Assembly (NCBI GenBank): GCA_038496445.1
Contig: JALMLS010000629.1
Span: forward strand, 1 to 35,758
Reading direction: 5' to 3'
Length of the DNA stretch: 35,758 bases
Source: Trichosphaerium sp. ATCC 40318
Lineage: Eukaryota; Discosea; Flabellinia; Trichosidae
Shown: in pieces, positions 1-10,389 of the stretch
Layout of the letters: each line of letters starts with the position of its first letter
How positions within the stretch are numbered: position 1 is the stretch's first letter
The notes under the pieces: generated by a model
The model's database searches: none
What the model was told of the DNA's origin: nothing
What the model saw: only the letters and a program-made list of their open reading frames with translations
Position numbers and translations under genes: made by a program

Positions 1-419
1 ATACAATACATCATTTTTGGCTGTTTGGGATGTTGCATAAGTTAGAAAGAGGAAAAAAACTGTAGACTTTTTTTGAAAAAGGGCACTACAACAAATGAAA
101 AGCGGTTAGCTCGGTTTTGTATCGCTAATCAAGAGCAATAAGCTGAACTTGACGTTTTTTGCGGAGCCACGACTAACGTTTTAGTGTGCACACTCAGGGT
201 CGATGCACTACTACTCTTTATACACTTTCTAGGTATAAATGATGAACAAAAAAGAACCTAGCTAGAAGATTTTCACATTTTACAATAACGTCATACCTTA
301 AAAACAGTAAAACGTATTTATTTTTTCTCACGGCTACAGGTTTATATTAAACTCTCATACTTACTGTGTAGATTCAAAGCATGCAGTGCTTACACCACAG
401 CACATTCAACTGCTTAGCG

Positions 420-868
420 AAAAATTCTCTATTTGGGCTTTACGGCAAGAACAATCTTATAAAAACTGTACTGATAGACAGGAACGACTTTTAAAAACAG
501 ACAAATTTATGGAAGGGAAGCTTGGTACTTTATTGACTAGTCTGCTTGACAACAGTATCGGACTTTCATATCGGGGCGCCTATAGCCATTTCTACCATTT
601 CACTTCTAATACATTCCAGTCCTCCAGTAGGTTTACATGGTACTCTATAAGTCACGCGTGGAATGTTAGACCAATTTTGTTCACTTGCAACAGATAAATT
701 GAGCACCTGTAGGAGGCTTTGTATTGTAGCTATTTGGGCATACTTTTCCTCCATGGAATCGCTTGTGGTTATATGTAGATTTATGTTCGCCACGGCCATA
801 TGGACGGTCGTCATCGTACCTTAAAAGAAGTTGTAAAGAGCTGACAAATCAGTTTTGAAAAAAACAAA
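420..868 (-). pseudogene. WxxW-domain gene fragment, dispersed repeat copy 1
   Basis: Broken 3' part of a secreted-protein gene. One frame shows DDRPYGRGE, HGGKVCPN and, after frame changes, GGLEC and PDMKVRYCC, the conserved C-terminal pieces of the mucin-type WxxW domain (Mucin2_WxxW family). The pieces lie in different frames with stops between them, so no continuous protein is possible. The same DNA recurs in direct sense at 6385-6712, and its 3' untranslated part recurs at 11355-11470. On the minus strand it follows the related remnant at 878-1165, so the parent may have had two WxxW modules. What I see is the repeat and the motifs; the domain name is from memory of the family. Confidence 0.6.
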
Positions 869-877
869 GTACCACTT

Positions 878-1165
878 TCCATTGCAAGGAACAGGTTCGC
901 AACAGTATCTCAGTTTCATATCTGGACACGTCTCCGAATTATCACTATTCTTGCACTGTAATCCGCCTGCCAATGTACATCAGGCTCTGAAAACATAGTC
1001 TGTGTGCCAATCTGTTCCAGAAGAAACTTGTACACATTGAACGTTTGTGGCTTTGTAACCATTCGGACCTTTCAATGTCTGCGTATTCAAAGGTACCCGT
1101 GTCATTTTGAAAAATAGCTCATCACAAACCCCTTTGAATGGTATCTTGATCACTGCTAGCTTTTG
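878..1165 (-). pseudogene. WxxW-domain remnant, diverged paralogue
   Basis: On the minus strand a frame reads through VCDELFFKM, GYKATNVQCV and SSGTDWHTDYVFRA, then hits TGA, then continues in the same frame with CTLAGGLQCKN, SETCPDMKLRYCCEPVPCNG. Cysteine spacing and the CPDMKLRYCC ending match the C-terminal half of a Mucin2_WxxW module, a cysteine-rich extracellular domain. The in-frame TGA cannot be removed by an intron of normal size, so this is most likely a pseudogene. No signal peptide or WxxW core is visible in front of it. It lies directly 5' of the repeat fragment at 420-868. Confidence 0.55.
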
Positions 1166-1200
1166 GATCCTAATACACTATCCACATGAAAAAGGTATTG

Positions 1201-1934
1201 TAAGCGTGTCTTGTAAGTATCAATGTATTTGAGTAAACTTAACCAGTTTTAAAAGACTTGTCTTCATTTTGTGATAAGCTATGACATTCTGTTGAAGAAA
1301 ATTCCAAATTCTTATGAGCTCAATCTCAGCTGTCCAAACTGTCGCTGTCAAAGGGAGTACAATTCCTTTAGGGTATTTTTCCGATTTTCCAAAGGTACAT
1401 GGGCTTTGAGGTACCAGGTAATTTTGTTACATTACTAAGAAGGCTATTAATGTAATACACTCAGACAGAATTCTCAACTCGTTCCTGTTTAGCATGAGGT
1501 CAAAGACAAGCACCAGATTTTGTTTATTGTTGTAGAATATTGTCTGTTGTAGTCAAGCAACAATGCTTTGATTTGAATTTGTTACTTACAAGCATGAGTC
1601 TAAATGAACAACTGCTAGAAGAAAAACAATCGACAAGCGATATACAGTATCAAACATCACAGGCGCTCTTGTTAGAACAGCTAATCAAAATTCTGCTTAT
1701 ACAGACGTAAAGAGCATTGTGCAGTCAACAAACAAACACTTTCGTACTGTTGCTTCTGCTATGGTATGTGGTAAGAGATGTTTTAAAGGGTATCTATGTA
1801 CTCGAAGCAATCCATAAAAACAAAGAAATTAAACAATCACGCACGTGCTACTAGAATTTCATTGACAAAGGAATAAAAGAGTCGTTGTGGTACATGGTGT
1901 ATCACACATTATATGTTGTACATTTCAAAAACAG
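1201..1934. other. Intergenic, two weak open frames
   Basis: No gene I can name. The minus strand holds a 69-codon frame without ATG (1220-1426; contains VLPLTATVWTAEIELIRIW). The plus strand holds a 38-aa ATG frame (1594-1710; MSLNEQLLEEKQSTSDIQYQ...). Both have plausible amino acid composition but no motif, and may be chance or remnants. Confidence 0.3.
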
Positions 1935-4900
1935 CTATGAGCTATCGTTACTCTCAAGACTTGCAATTCGGGCTAGTAGTTTAGCAATTTGATTGCATTG
2001 GTTGGCATTTTCTTCGTTCAGTTTAGCATTGTCTTCCTCCAGTTTAGTGATTCTGGTATTTGATTCCTCAATGATAGTTGTGTTTTCTTGTTTGAGCTTT
2101 GTGACTTCTTGTTTTAGTGATAGTACACGCTGGTCTTGTATACATGGCTCATCAGGTTGATCCAGCGTTGCGGCTGCCCATAATTTTCTTCACAGTAAAT
2201 AAGTAAGACATTTAGTATTGTGTAGTCTTACCGTTTAGTGATAAATGAGTCTTCATCAAACAGCTCTTCTGACTCGCTATCATATTCTGATTTTGAAAAC
2301 TCTTTGCTTTCTATGTTTTCTACAATTTCACTTCCAATTGGTTTGATAATCTTGGCCTTCTTTGGTTTGTTTGATTTCTTCTTTTTTCCTTCACTTTTTT
2401 TCTGAGCCACCCGTTTTCTTGGCTTTTTTACAACACTTATGATATATCGTGCCACAGCTTGTACATCTAAATTAAACAATTAAAAAATACTTTGTTACAC
2501 CTCATGGTATTATTTACCTTGAGCCACAACCAACTCGTCCCATTTGCATTTATCAATATTGTCACTTACAGCTTCTCCCTTTTTGTTTACCACTGCATAA
2601 TGACTTTGGTACCCAGGTTTAATAGGCTTACCCTGAAAGTTGATAACATCACTAGGTTTTTCAATTACCTACCAATATTGTAAATAAACATAGAACCCAT
2701 GTGTGTGTACAGGATACACATTGCCAGGTGTAACTAAACTCAAAATCAGAATTTTGTCACCTTTAGCGGTGGTATCATAAGAACAAGCATATTCAAGACT
2801 ACTCTACAATAACATATTAGAACAAATGCAAAGTGATGATTAAATAGTACTGTAAAATAGATTCCTTGTCCATAATATCCAGCATCCAATGCACTTACAG
2901 TTCCAAATCCAGCTTTTACAATGCTGTGTGCTGCTTCAGCACGTGTTCCATGTGCCATTAACACAACAGGTAACTGAAAATTAGTCACAAGTTATTATTA
3001 TTACTACAATGTACCTCTGTGCTGTTGGTTGATCTGGGTATCAAAGATAAAAACTTATCAAAAACACTTGTCCGTTGATCATGGCTCCAATCATTCTTAC
3101 AAAATAACTTTGGTAGTTCTCTAGGTAACAATCAATATTTCCTAAAACATGTGCATGTACTGTGTACGTACTGGTGCCTATGCTTCAGTATTGTGTTGTA
3201 CATCCCAAAGTTCTGAAGCAAGACATCATTGCAAACAAGATATGCTGATTTAACAGTGACTTGATCATATCCATGCATTTTAGACATCTGTTCATGAAGA
3301 AACTTTAATTCTCTTTTGGCTACAGTGTCAGTCTCATCAAAAAGGTCCAATGTTCTGTAATGGGTTGCTTTTTCAATAAAACTTCCAAAATGGTTAATGA
3401 TTAAAGGCACTAAAACTCAACTTGTTGTTTGATCTATACTGTGCATACTCTAATCGTGGTTTAAGTCCCATGATGTCTTACTTGTTTAACCCTTGTTAAA
3501 ATAAACTGGTTGGTAAAAACGGTATTGTACCAACATTAGTGCCATTAATAGTGTATTTGGTCTAATGGGCTGAATAGCATATGTACCATGTTTACATTCG
3601 AGATGTACGTCATCAATAAGTTTCTACCACAAGTTAAAAAAGATTAAACAAACTGACATGCAATATGTTCTTTATCTTTGTTTTCAGAACAATAGCTGCA
3701 TATGTAATGCTCTGTAAACCCTATACAACAATAAACAACAATATTCACTATTAGCACTTACGCTTTGGGTTATCTGGTTGAATAGAGTTTATACACCACC
3801 CTTCTTCTGTGCACATTTGATAAATGGTCTGAATTTGGCTTGTTTTTTTACTCCACATATCATCTGGTAAATCGTACAAAATACCTTCCATTAGTCCTCC
3901 TTGCTCAACCCAAAATCTCTATTGATGAAATTAGCACTTGAACTTAAAAATGTATTGGTACCGGGGATTGTACAAATATGCGATTGTAAGTACAAATTAA
4001 AGTGCAAATACCTTTTTGCATTGCAAGCTTAAAATAAGAGCGTGTTGGCTTGGTGTAGAATTAGTCAACACTTTGAATAAAAGCTGTACCAAGTACTGTA
4101 ACCATTTTGCAAGCTTATATTTCCATCCATGACTTTTTATATATGTCCATGATAGCCACAGCTGTTGTTGATTTGTTGGAAAGTGTGCCAAAAGAGTTTC
4201 AAACACTTTGGTGTATGCAGGATCATTATCAACCACCTTTTTTGCTACAGATTTAAAATCAAAGTTATGTCCTCTCATGGTCTGAGAAAAAACAAAACTT
4301 GCTTTTGATAAGATGAGAAACACTTCAGCATTTCTATGTTGAGCTACTAATAGTCAGGTTCTTTGTGTTTTGGTAATGTAATTTAGTGTTAAACTTGCAC
4401 ACCTGCATAAAATAAAGGCGTCCATCCTTTATTGTCTACTGCTTCAATATTAGCACCCGAAAACAGTAATTGTCTAGCTGTTTTGCTGTCACCATATTCA
4501 ACTAGCAAGTGTAAGATAATTTTAAACTCCAAGATGTTATGACCAGCAATATGTAAAGAGGTGTGTCCATATTTATCAGTAGCATTGACATTTGCTTTCA
4601 CATTGATTAATAACATAATAGTATTAGTGTGCCCATGGCATACTGGAAAGTGTGAGAACATATATTTCATATATACACCATAATACCTGCTTTGTGTAAA
4701 GCTGTCTGGCCACAGGTATCTCTAGCATTGACATTTGCATTTGCGTTGAGCAATAAATTGACTATATTGTTGTGTCCACAGCATACTGAAAAGTGAGAGA
4801 ACGTATTTCACATTTATAACAATACCTGCTTTGTGTAAAGCTGTCTCTCCATCTTTGTCTGTATCATTGACATTTGCATTTGCAAAGAGCAATAATTTAG

Positions 4901-5516
4901 CAACATCATTGTGTCCACAAAATGCTGTAAAGTGAGACCATGTACATTATATATTTACAATATTGTACCTGCTTTGTGTAAAGCTGTCTCTCCATATGTA
5001 TCTCTAGCATTGACATTTGCATTTGCATTTATCAATAAATTAACGACAATGTAGTGTCCACAGTATGCTGCACAGTGTTAAAATACTTTGTATATTTACA
5101 TCAGGTACCTGTTAAATGTAAAGCTGTCTGTTCATGTTTATTTGTAGCATTGATGTTTACACCAGCATTTATCAAGAACATAGCGGTCTGAAAGTCTCCA
5201 CAACATGCTGTAAAAAGTCAGAATGTACATTTGATATTTATAAATACACTGAGTGAAAAACATTTACAGTACCTGCTTTATGTAAGGCTCCATTTTTACT
5301 ATCTGTGTCTGTAGTATCATTGTGTCCATGGCATGCTGAAAAATGTTAGAACATATGTTGTATACTTACTATACAATACCTGCTTTGTGTAAAGCTGTTT
5401 GTCCATACTTATCTGTAGCATTGACATTTGATCCAAGGTTCTTCAGTTTGGCTAGGTATTATTATTAATAGCGATACCTTTTAAGTCTCTAATATTCTCT
5501 TGGCCTTACGTATCAT
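1935..5516 (-). CDS. Ankyrin-repeat protein with C-terminal PARP catalytic domain (tankyrase-like layout)
   Basis: Multi-exon gene of roughly 850 aa, probably transferring ADP-ribose from NAD+ to proteins bound by the ankyrin repeats. Proposed start is a 7-nt exon (5516-5510) spliced into the first repeat. Repeats follow one per exon (pattern CGHNDVAKLLL..ANVN..D..GETALHKA), with a larger exon (about 4653-4400) carrying several. A Cys/His segment (HYICSYCSENKDKEH) precedes the PARP domain (about 3410-2470). There, AHGTRAEAAHSIVKAGF, DAGYYGQGIYFT and WDELVVAQ supply the His-Tyr-Glu triad, so catalysis looks possible. The tail is Lys-rich (possible nuclear signal), then acidic, then a coiled coil (KLKQENTTIIEESNTRITKL) ending at TAG 1937-1935. 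The junctions near 3625-3655 and 3410-3530 are uncertain: the obvious splice at the first gives a stop. Most other introns are clean GT-AG of about 35-75 nt. Confidence 0.85.
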
Positions 5517-6384
5517 GATATGTAACCGCAGATGCTATACTTCTTGGTTTTCCGTTTTCCGCACTTTGCTAAAAAAGGCGTTAATCTAACTACCTCCCCA
5601 CTCATCACAACTTAAATTTGCTTCTTGAAACATTGGCAACAGGCTTTACACAGCAAACTACAGTGTTGGAAGTACATTCAATCTGTTCCTAGATGCCACA
5701 AGGAGTTTGGAGATTAAGTCTCAAGAAGAAAAAGAAAAGACAATGCGCTTAAAATATTGTTATTTGTTGTGTGGTGCTCGCTGCCAAAGTTTTAGGTGGG
5801 CAGTTTAAGTTATATGAGTCTGGGTCCTCCGCTATATGACGGAGGTAGTCTAAATACATTTCTTTGATCGAAAATGATGTTATGGTTTTTTCAAGCGCAT
5901 TTGTTCATGTTCCGTTAGCGCTCAACGTGCCAACGTATACGACAGCTTTTTACGTGCCTTTTTGGCTTTTTTATCACGTGATCGCTCTACAACGTTTGTT
6001 TTAGCAAATTGGTACGTAATTTTGAGATGACGTACTGCGTCGGTAGTTACAGTGTTTTTTTAAAGGTCATCTTTTTTCGAACAGGTCTTGGTTTTTTCGA
6101 ACATTTGTATGTGTACCTTATTTCAAACTCAGAGCTTCACGAATAGAGTCTCTTCAAAGAGTGTAGAATCACCATAATTGGCAAGGTACTATGTAACGAG
6201 AATTGACCGATTTTGATGACGTTACTTGTCAGACAAGGAATAATATTGTCACATGACCCAAATGGATATTATGTTTTGGGTAAAGAAATGGGTACCCGAA
6301 ACGCCGCATGTGCGAGGCGAAGGAAAAACAGCGAAAACAGGTTTTACCAAGTTCACGGGGAATATTGGATCCGTATTTCGCTCC
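5517..6384. other. Intergenic stretch upstream of the ankyrin-PARP gene
   Basis: No recognisable gene. A plus-strand 59-codon frame without ATG at its start (5629-5808, including STFNLFLDATRSLEIKSQEE) looks protein-like but shows no motif. A short hairpin (CCTCCG-8 nt-CGGAGG) lies near 5827-5848. An ATG frame at 6253 runs into the WxxW repeat and is probably chance. Confidence 0.3.
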
Positions 6385-6712
6385 AAAACTGATTTGTCAG
6401 CTCTGTACAACTTCTTATCTTCTTTTGAGGTACAATGACGACCGTCCAGATGGCCGTGGCGAGTTTGAATCTACATATAACCACAAGCGATTCCATGGAG
6501 GAAAAGTATGCCCAAATAACTACAATCCTACAGCGCAATGTTTGTCCGTTGCACATGGAGAAAATTGGTCTGACATTCCACGACATGAAAGTCCGCTACT
6601 CCTGTCAAGCCGACTAGTCAATAAAGTACTAAGCTTCCCTTCAATAAGTTTGTCTTGCTGTTGTTAAAAGTCGTTCCTGTCTCTATCAGTAAAGTTGTTA
6701 CAAGATGGGTTT
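6385..6712 (+). pseudogene. WxxW-domain gene fragment, dispersed repeat copy 2
   Basis: Close relative of 420-868 in the opposite orientation. One frame reads YNDDRPDGRGEFES, HGGKVCPNNYNP, AQCLSVAHGENWSDIPR, which is the N-terminal and middle part of a Mucin2_WxxW module. After a deletion, DMKVRYSCQAD and a stop follow in another frame. The WxxW core and signal peptide are missing: the shared sequence starts near ACTGATTTGTCAGCTCT, as in copy 1. The 3' part (AAGCTTCCCTTCAATAAG...) is the same as at 11355. The secreted-family copy A begins directly downstream in the same sense. Confidence 0.6.
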
Positions 6713-6738
6713 AGTAATAAAAAAAAAAGAAGTGAAAG

Positions 6739-7102
6739 TAACGCCCTTCCGTTATGAATACAAGCAATATTCATATTCATTGTCCCGTAAGCCATATTCA
6801 TTAATATTCATTCATGAATATTCATGGGCGTTTGGTGAGTCAGGATGTTGAGGAGCTTTTGGTTTGTAGCACCTAGCGATGTTCCAAATGGATAGATTCA
6901 ACAAGTTGCATTTGAAAACCGAATCGGAATAGTCAACAGAACACCAAAACCCACAAATCCAGTCAAAATCAGCCATCAAATTGCACAATTTTCGGCCTTT
7001 TACTGTGTGCATGAATAATGAATGAATTTTTTTAGTCGTGAATTTGTGAATGTAGGCTGTATTTGAATATTCAAATTATTCATCCATAACGGAAGAGCGT
7101 TA
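6739..7102. mobile_element. Non-autonomous hAT-like MITE (364 bp)
   Basis: The ends are inverted repeats: left TAACGCCCTTCCGTTATGAAT, right (reversed) TAACGCTCTTCCGTTATGGAT, two mismatches in 21. The element is flanked by a perfect 8-bp direct repeat AGTGAAAG (6731-6738 and 7103-7110), the target-site duplication length of hAT transposons. The interior has many copies of GAATATTCAT-like words near both ends, as in hAT subterminal repeats, and no credible transposase. It sits at the position of the start codon of secreted-family copy A; joining the flanks restores the A-rich leader and the AGTTCAAGC start seen in copies B and C. The hAT assignment is inferred from TSD length and TIR shape. Confidence 0.85.
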
Positions 7103-7672
7103 AGTGAAAGTTCAAGCGGGTTTTCTTTGATTGCTTTATTTGCATCTCAGTGCGCTTGGCAAACACAACCAACAGTATGGAGCACTGTTGGTAAATTTGT
7201 TCTTTACAAAATAGATCAACCACACACGTGACACCACTTTTCACCTGTTTCACCTTATGCGACAAAAAGACTCATTTTTCTTACTTTTAGTCCTACTTCT
7301 ACTCGTATTTTGACGAGCACTCAAATTGTGCTACTGTTAAATTTCGACCCTTTTAGAGGTACTGATGATTGGTCTGACTTGCGTTCTATTTAGGGGAATG
7401 ATTGGCGCCTTTATGTACAACTAGGACCTGATGCCAGCGTTTCTCCAACATCACAAATCACAAGTGCTGTAAGCGCAGATATCAGATCTTTTGTTTCATT
7501 CCTTCACCTTCATCCTTTCTTTCCAAATTTACCAGGTGACATTGCTGGAACATGCATCCCAAGCGATCCTGACTTGGGTACATTCAAGAACTTCATGCAA
7601 AACGAGGACATCTCACCGCAAGCAACACGGCTCAGGTCAATGCCTTCAACAATACCAATAAATACTTGCCTT
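7103..7672 (+). pseudogene. Secreted JAMM-like family, copy A (broken)
   Basis: Clear copy of the gene at 11546-12654. Exon 1 (QCAWQTQPTVW...) is present but the signal-peptide coding part has a deletion that brings TGA into frame, and the ATG is replaced by GTG beside a MITE insertion. Most of exons 2 and 3 is deleted. Exon 4 begins at about 7394 (NDWRLYVQLGPDA) and keeps LHLHPFFP and IPSDPDLGTF, but a second deletion after QNED removes most of the C-terminal part. Nothing functional could be made. Confidence 0.8.
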
Positions 7673-7769
7673 AATATTAAGAAGCTCCTGTCGGAAATGC
7701 CATTTCAAGAATATCCACCCAATACCTAGATTCTATTATACACTTTAGTGGTAACTTAAACAGCCAGTG

Positions 7770-8165
7770 GAAAAAAGAATACAACCATTGAAAACAATCA
7801 ATCACTAAAGCCAAGGATAGTAGGTGAAACGTACTACATAGACAAATTTTCTGTTGCTCAATGACATTTGTGACCGATATTATTCATGCAACGTGTATTA
7901 AGTATTCTGGTTTTAATATGTTAATGTTCTATGACAGTGCTTATGGTATCAATGACAATGATCTCATAGCTATATCGAAATAAATAGTATAAACACCCTT
8001 GAGTGCTTTGATACTTCACTGTAACATTTGAACAATTGTTTAGGATACTTTCATGTAATTTAAGTTGATACCCTCATCTGTCACATAGTATTTATCTCAA
8101 AGAGTGTAAGAACCAGTGGTACAACAAATTGGACTCAGACAACACAATGTCTGATACACAACAGG
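7770..8165 (-). repeat. Degenerate duplicate of the flank of the F-box/LRR gene
   Basis: Reverse-complement match to the downstream flank of the F-box/LRR gene (about 29770-30075): 7775-7840 matches 30008-30075 and 8088-8155 matches 29805-29862. The middle part (7981-8075) instead matches 29857-29945 in the direct sense, so one of the two copies has an inverted inner segment. The ends of that segment carry ATAAATAGTAT and ATAGTATTTAT, a short inverted repeat. A stretch around 7860-7975 is private to this copy. Confidence 0.6.
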
Positions 8166-8331
8166 TCTAGCATCTATTAGTTAACTTACTTTATTTGGAT
8201 TCCATGTAATGCCTAACGTTTCAACAGCTTCCTTTGTAATTGCTGTGTTTTCTCCATTAATGTGTATTGATTTGAGAAACTACCCAAAATCTATGGTATG
8301 AACGCCAAAAAGGCGTGATATGTCAACTTGT
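8166..8331 (-). pseudogene. F-box/LRR gene fragment with internal deletion
   Basis: The minus strand at 8190-8283 repeats the C-terminal end of the gene at 28860-29765 (SIHINGENTAITKEAVE, GITWNP, stop). It is joined directly to 8283-8331, which repeats an earlier part of that gene (near 29205-29250, FGVHTIDFG). About 440 bp of leucine-rich repeats are missing between them. The fragment has no F-box and no start, so it is a decayed duplicate. Confidence 0.75.
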
Positions 8332-8740
8332 TGTCTTTCAAGGGCGGTTGAGGTTCAAGGTCATCCAAGTTCTGAAGCAAGTCATTGTATGCGTAGTCGC
8401 TTATAAACGTATGACCAGTTTTTGTGGTCAAGGTACTGTCAGTATCCTGGTTCCCAGCTACTGTCTTGTTGAATTTTTCTAAGTTTTTCTTATTTTCTCG
8501 GTATCAGCATTAGGTAACGGCTGTAAATATTTTTCGTTTCTTTGAACTCCGTGTTAGTATTAATTCCTTCTTCCTCTTCTTCCCCTTCTATTATTTGCGC
8601 TAGCTTTTTTGCATCGATTTGTTGTTTTTGTTCCAGTACGTATCTTGTAGAGCTGGTCTTTGACTTCTTCTTGGTTCTCTTGTAGTAGCCGCTTTCGGCT
8701 TGATATTACAAGGTGCGCTCCTAAAGAAAAGAAGTAAGAA
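8332..8740 (-). pseudogene. Unidentified coding remnant joined to the F-box/LRR fragment
   Basis: The minus strand shows two coding-like stretches in different frames: LEQKQQIDAKKLAQIIEG followed by a Glu run and NTNTEFKETKNIYSRYL, then stops; and FNKTVAGNQDTDSTLTTKTG, FISDYAYNDLLQNLDDLEP, which reads straight into the F-box/LRR fragment. Charged composition and codon texture suggest former protein coding. I do not recognise the family. A gene fusion remnant or an unsplit intron structure are both possible. Confidence 0.3.
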
Positions 8741-9673
8741 CAAGAGAGCCACGTACCGTCAATTGTGAAAAAGGTGAAGCAATGTGTTAGAGATATACAC
8801 GTGCTTATATTGATAAGAAATGTTATCTATTACTAGTAGTTATGTAATATTCAGAAATTCATAAAAACGACGGATTTGTTTATAACGGTTCTGGAAAACC
8901 CTTTTGAAGAACAGGAGTTTTAATTAGTTCTTTTTTTTTCTAAAGTACCATTCTTCGTGCTGTAGTTCCGCCTTCCTGGCTGTGCCGACGCACAACTTAT
9001 CGTACCAAGGTAGTTTGTAATCACTGCTGGAACTATTGAGCAAGATCTTGCAACAATACTTCTCTTTTTTCGCGGCAGCAACTTTTAATTTGTGATGTCA
9101 GTTCACTAGAAAGTAGTTTTGTACCATATTTAGTAACCTAAAGATATCGTACAACCTAACATGAAAGAATTTGAACTGGCACCGGTCTATTTTCCCTAGC
9201 GTTGTACTTCCTCACTCTGATGTTTACTATCTCTTACCCTACACTCTAACCGTTGGGGGTAGCACCTTACACCATGGATTACGGTAGTATCCTACGCTCG
9301 TATAAAAAACCCTCGACAAGCTGCAAATGCTTCAAACACTAATTAGACGCCTAACCTATCACGTATGGTATCCTAACGCTCTTTGACGCTAGTTAAAGCT
9401 AGATGGGGTAACAACGGCCAAAAAAAGCAACGACTTGCGACAAAACGCCTTTGAGCTTTTTTTTTTTTGCTCAACTAACACCGTAGCAACCTCAGCACGC
9501 CTGTGTGATTATAAATACAAAAAAAACTTCTAGTTCTGCAATATAACTCAACGCAACCTCAACACTTTATAGGCGTGACCTTGAGCGTTGCAACCTCAAA
9601 ACAAAGTAGTACATATTAACAAGTGGTTTTGAGCGAGAGCCTTAAAAGAAGGATCACTTGGTGCTGTCTAGTT
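8741..9673. other. Gene-poor stretch
   Basis: Homopolymer runs and no open frame with recognisable content. I see no RNA gene, no terminal repeats and no similarity to the repeat families elsewhere in the window. Confidence 0.4.
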
Positions 9674-9937
9674 ATGAGCGCTGCTACTGACAAAGATAAG
9701 AAGTTGCGCAAGAAATTAAATTTGGGTTACCTTTATGTTTCTATACACCATGTAGTATTGCGAGAGTACAGGTGATGGAGAAAAGACCAAAAACCACAAC
9801 AGAGCTGCACGAGGTAACAGTAAACCCTTATCACCTACGAATGGGATACCTCTACAATAAAAGCTAAACAGAGTTTAAGCCAATACTCCTATGTTGTTGC
9901 AGCTTCAGGTCTTACTCCACAAGAAGCAAAGTCATGA
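9674..9937 (+). CDS. Possible small three-exon gene (42 aa)
   Basis: Proposed exons 9674-9725, 9772-9813 and 9903-9937 with GT-AG introns of 46 and 89 nt, in register at both junctions. The product is short and highly basic: MSAATDKDKKLRKKLNLG, then DGEKTKNHNRAAR, then ASGLTPQEAKS and a stop. Intron 1 length is typical for this window. No family is recognised. As an alternative, the exon 3 frame is open upstream through YEWDTSTIKAKQSLSQY, so the real exon may be longer, or the region may be a remnant. Confidence rests only on splice-site and reading-frame agreement. Confidence 0.3.
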
Positions 9938-10078
9938 CTTCCTTAATGGTAGTTTTTTTTATGGTTTTCGTTAGTTGTAGATTACACGTTGCATTAGTGG
10001 TATTATCATGTTGTGTGCCGTTTAAACTTGGTTGAACAAGGTACGACTCTCTTTGTTTCAAAAGGCGAACCAACGCTA

Positions 10079-10215
10079 CCATAGCATCACCTACGCACAG
10101 CGATGCTAAAAATAAAGGTTTTTGTCCTGTTTTTTGAGCATGCGAAACTTCTTTGGCGGATTTACCATAGCATCACCTACGCACAGCGATGAAAAATAAA
10201 GGTTTTTGTAATCTT
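10079..10215. repeat. Direct repeat, two units about 88 bp apart
   Basis: CCATAGCATCACCTACGCAC followed by AGCGATG and AAAAATAAAGGTTTTTGT occurs at about 10079-10124 and 10167-10212. The second unit lacks the CTA after AGCGATG. The units lie inside a minus-strand open frame (10106-10381) of 92 codons without a clear ATG start. Confidence 0.7.
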
Positions 10216-10381
10216 TTTTTACTGATAATCGGGTAAATTCCGGTTTGACCTGTTTCCTTCGACCAGTGGTGGAAACGTAGTTGGTAAGCTTGTCGTTGGT
10301 GCTTTCGTAGTAAGAGTCACAGTTGGCTAATGTTGTGGAGTAAGGGTTGGTGGCGTAGGGAGTTGATCTATAGATCTTTAG
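10106..10381 (-). other. Open frame of unknown status
   Basis: A 92-codon minus-strand frame with Ser/Thr/Tyr-rich beginning (STPYATNPYSTTL, SYYESTNDKLTNYVSTT) and Lys-rich end (KDYKNLYFSSLCVGDAMVNP, KNLYF, stop). It has no start codon near its 5' end, so if real it would be an exon. The direct repeat gives the repeated KNLYF block. No family recognised. Confidence 0.2.
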
Positions 10382-10389
10382 TTAAAAGA

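Noticed and set aside
386-697. Plus-strand 103-codon frame
   Set aside because: Antisense of WxxW repeat copy 1.
6812-7012. 66-codon frame inside the MITE
   Set aside because: No transposase or other motif; lies within a short non-autonomous element.
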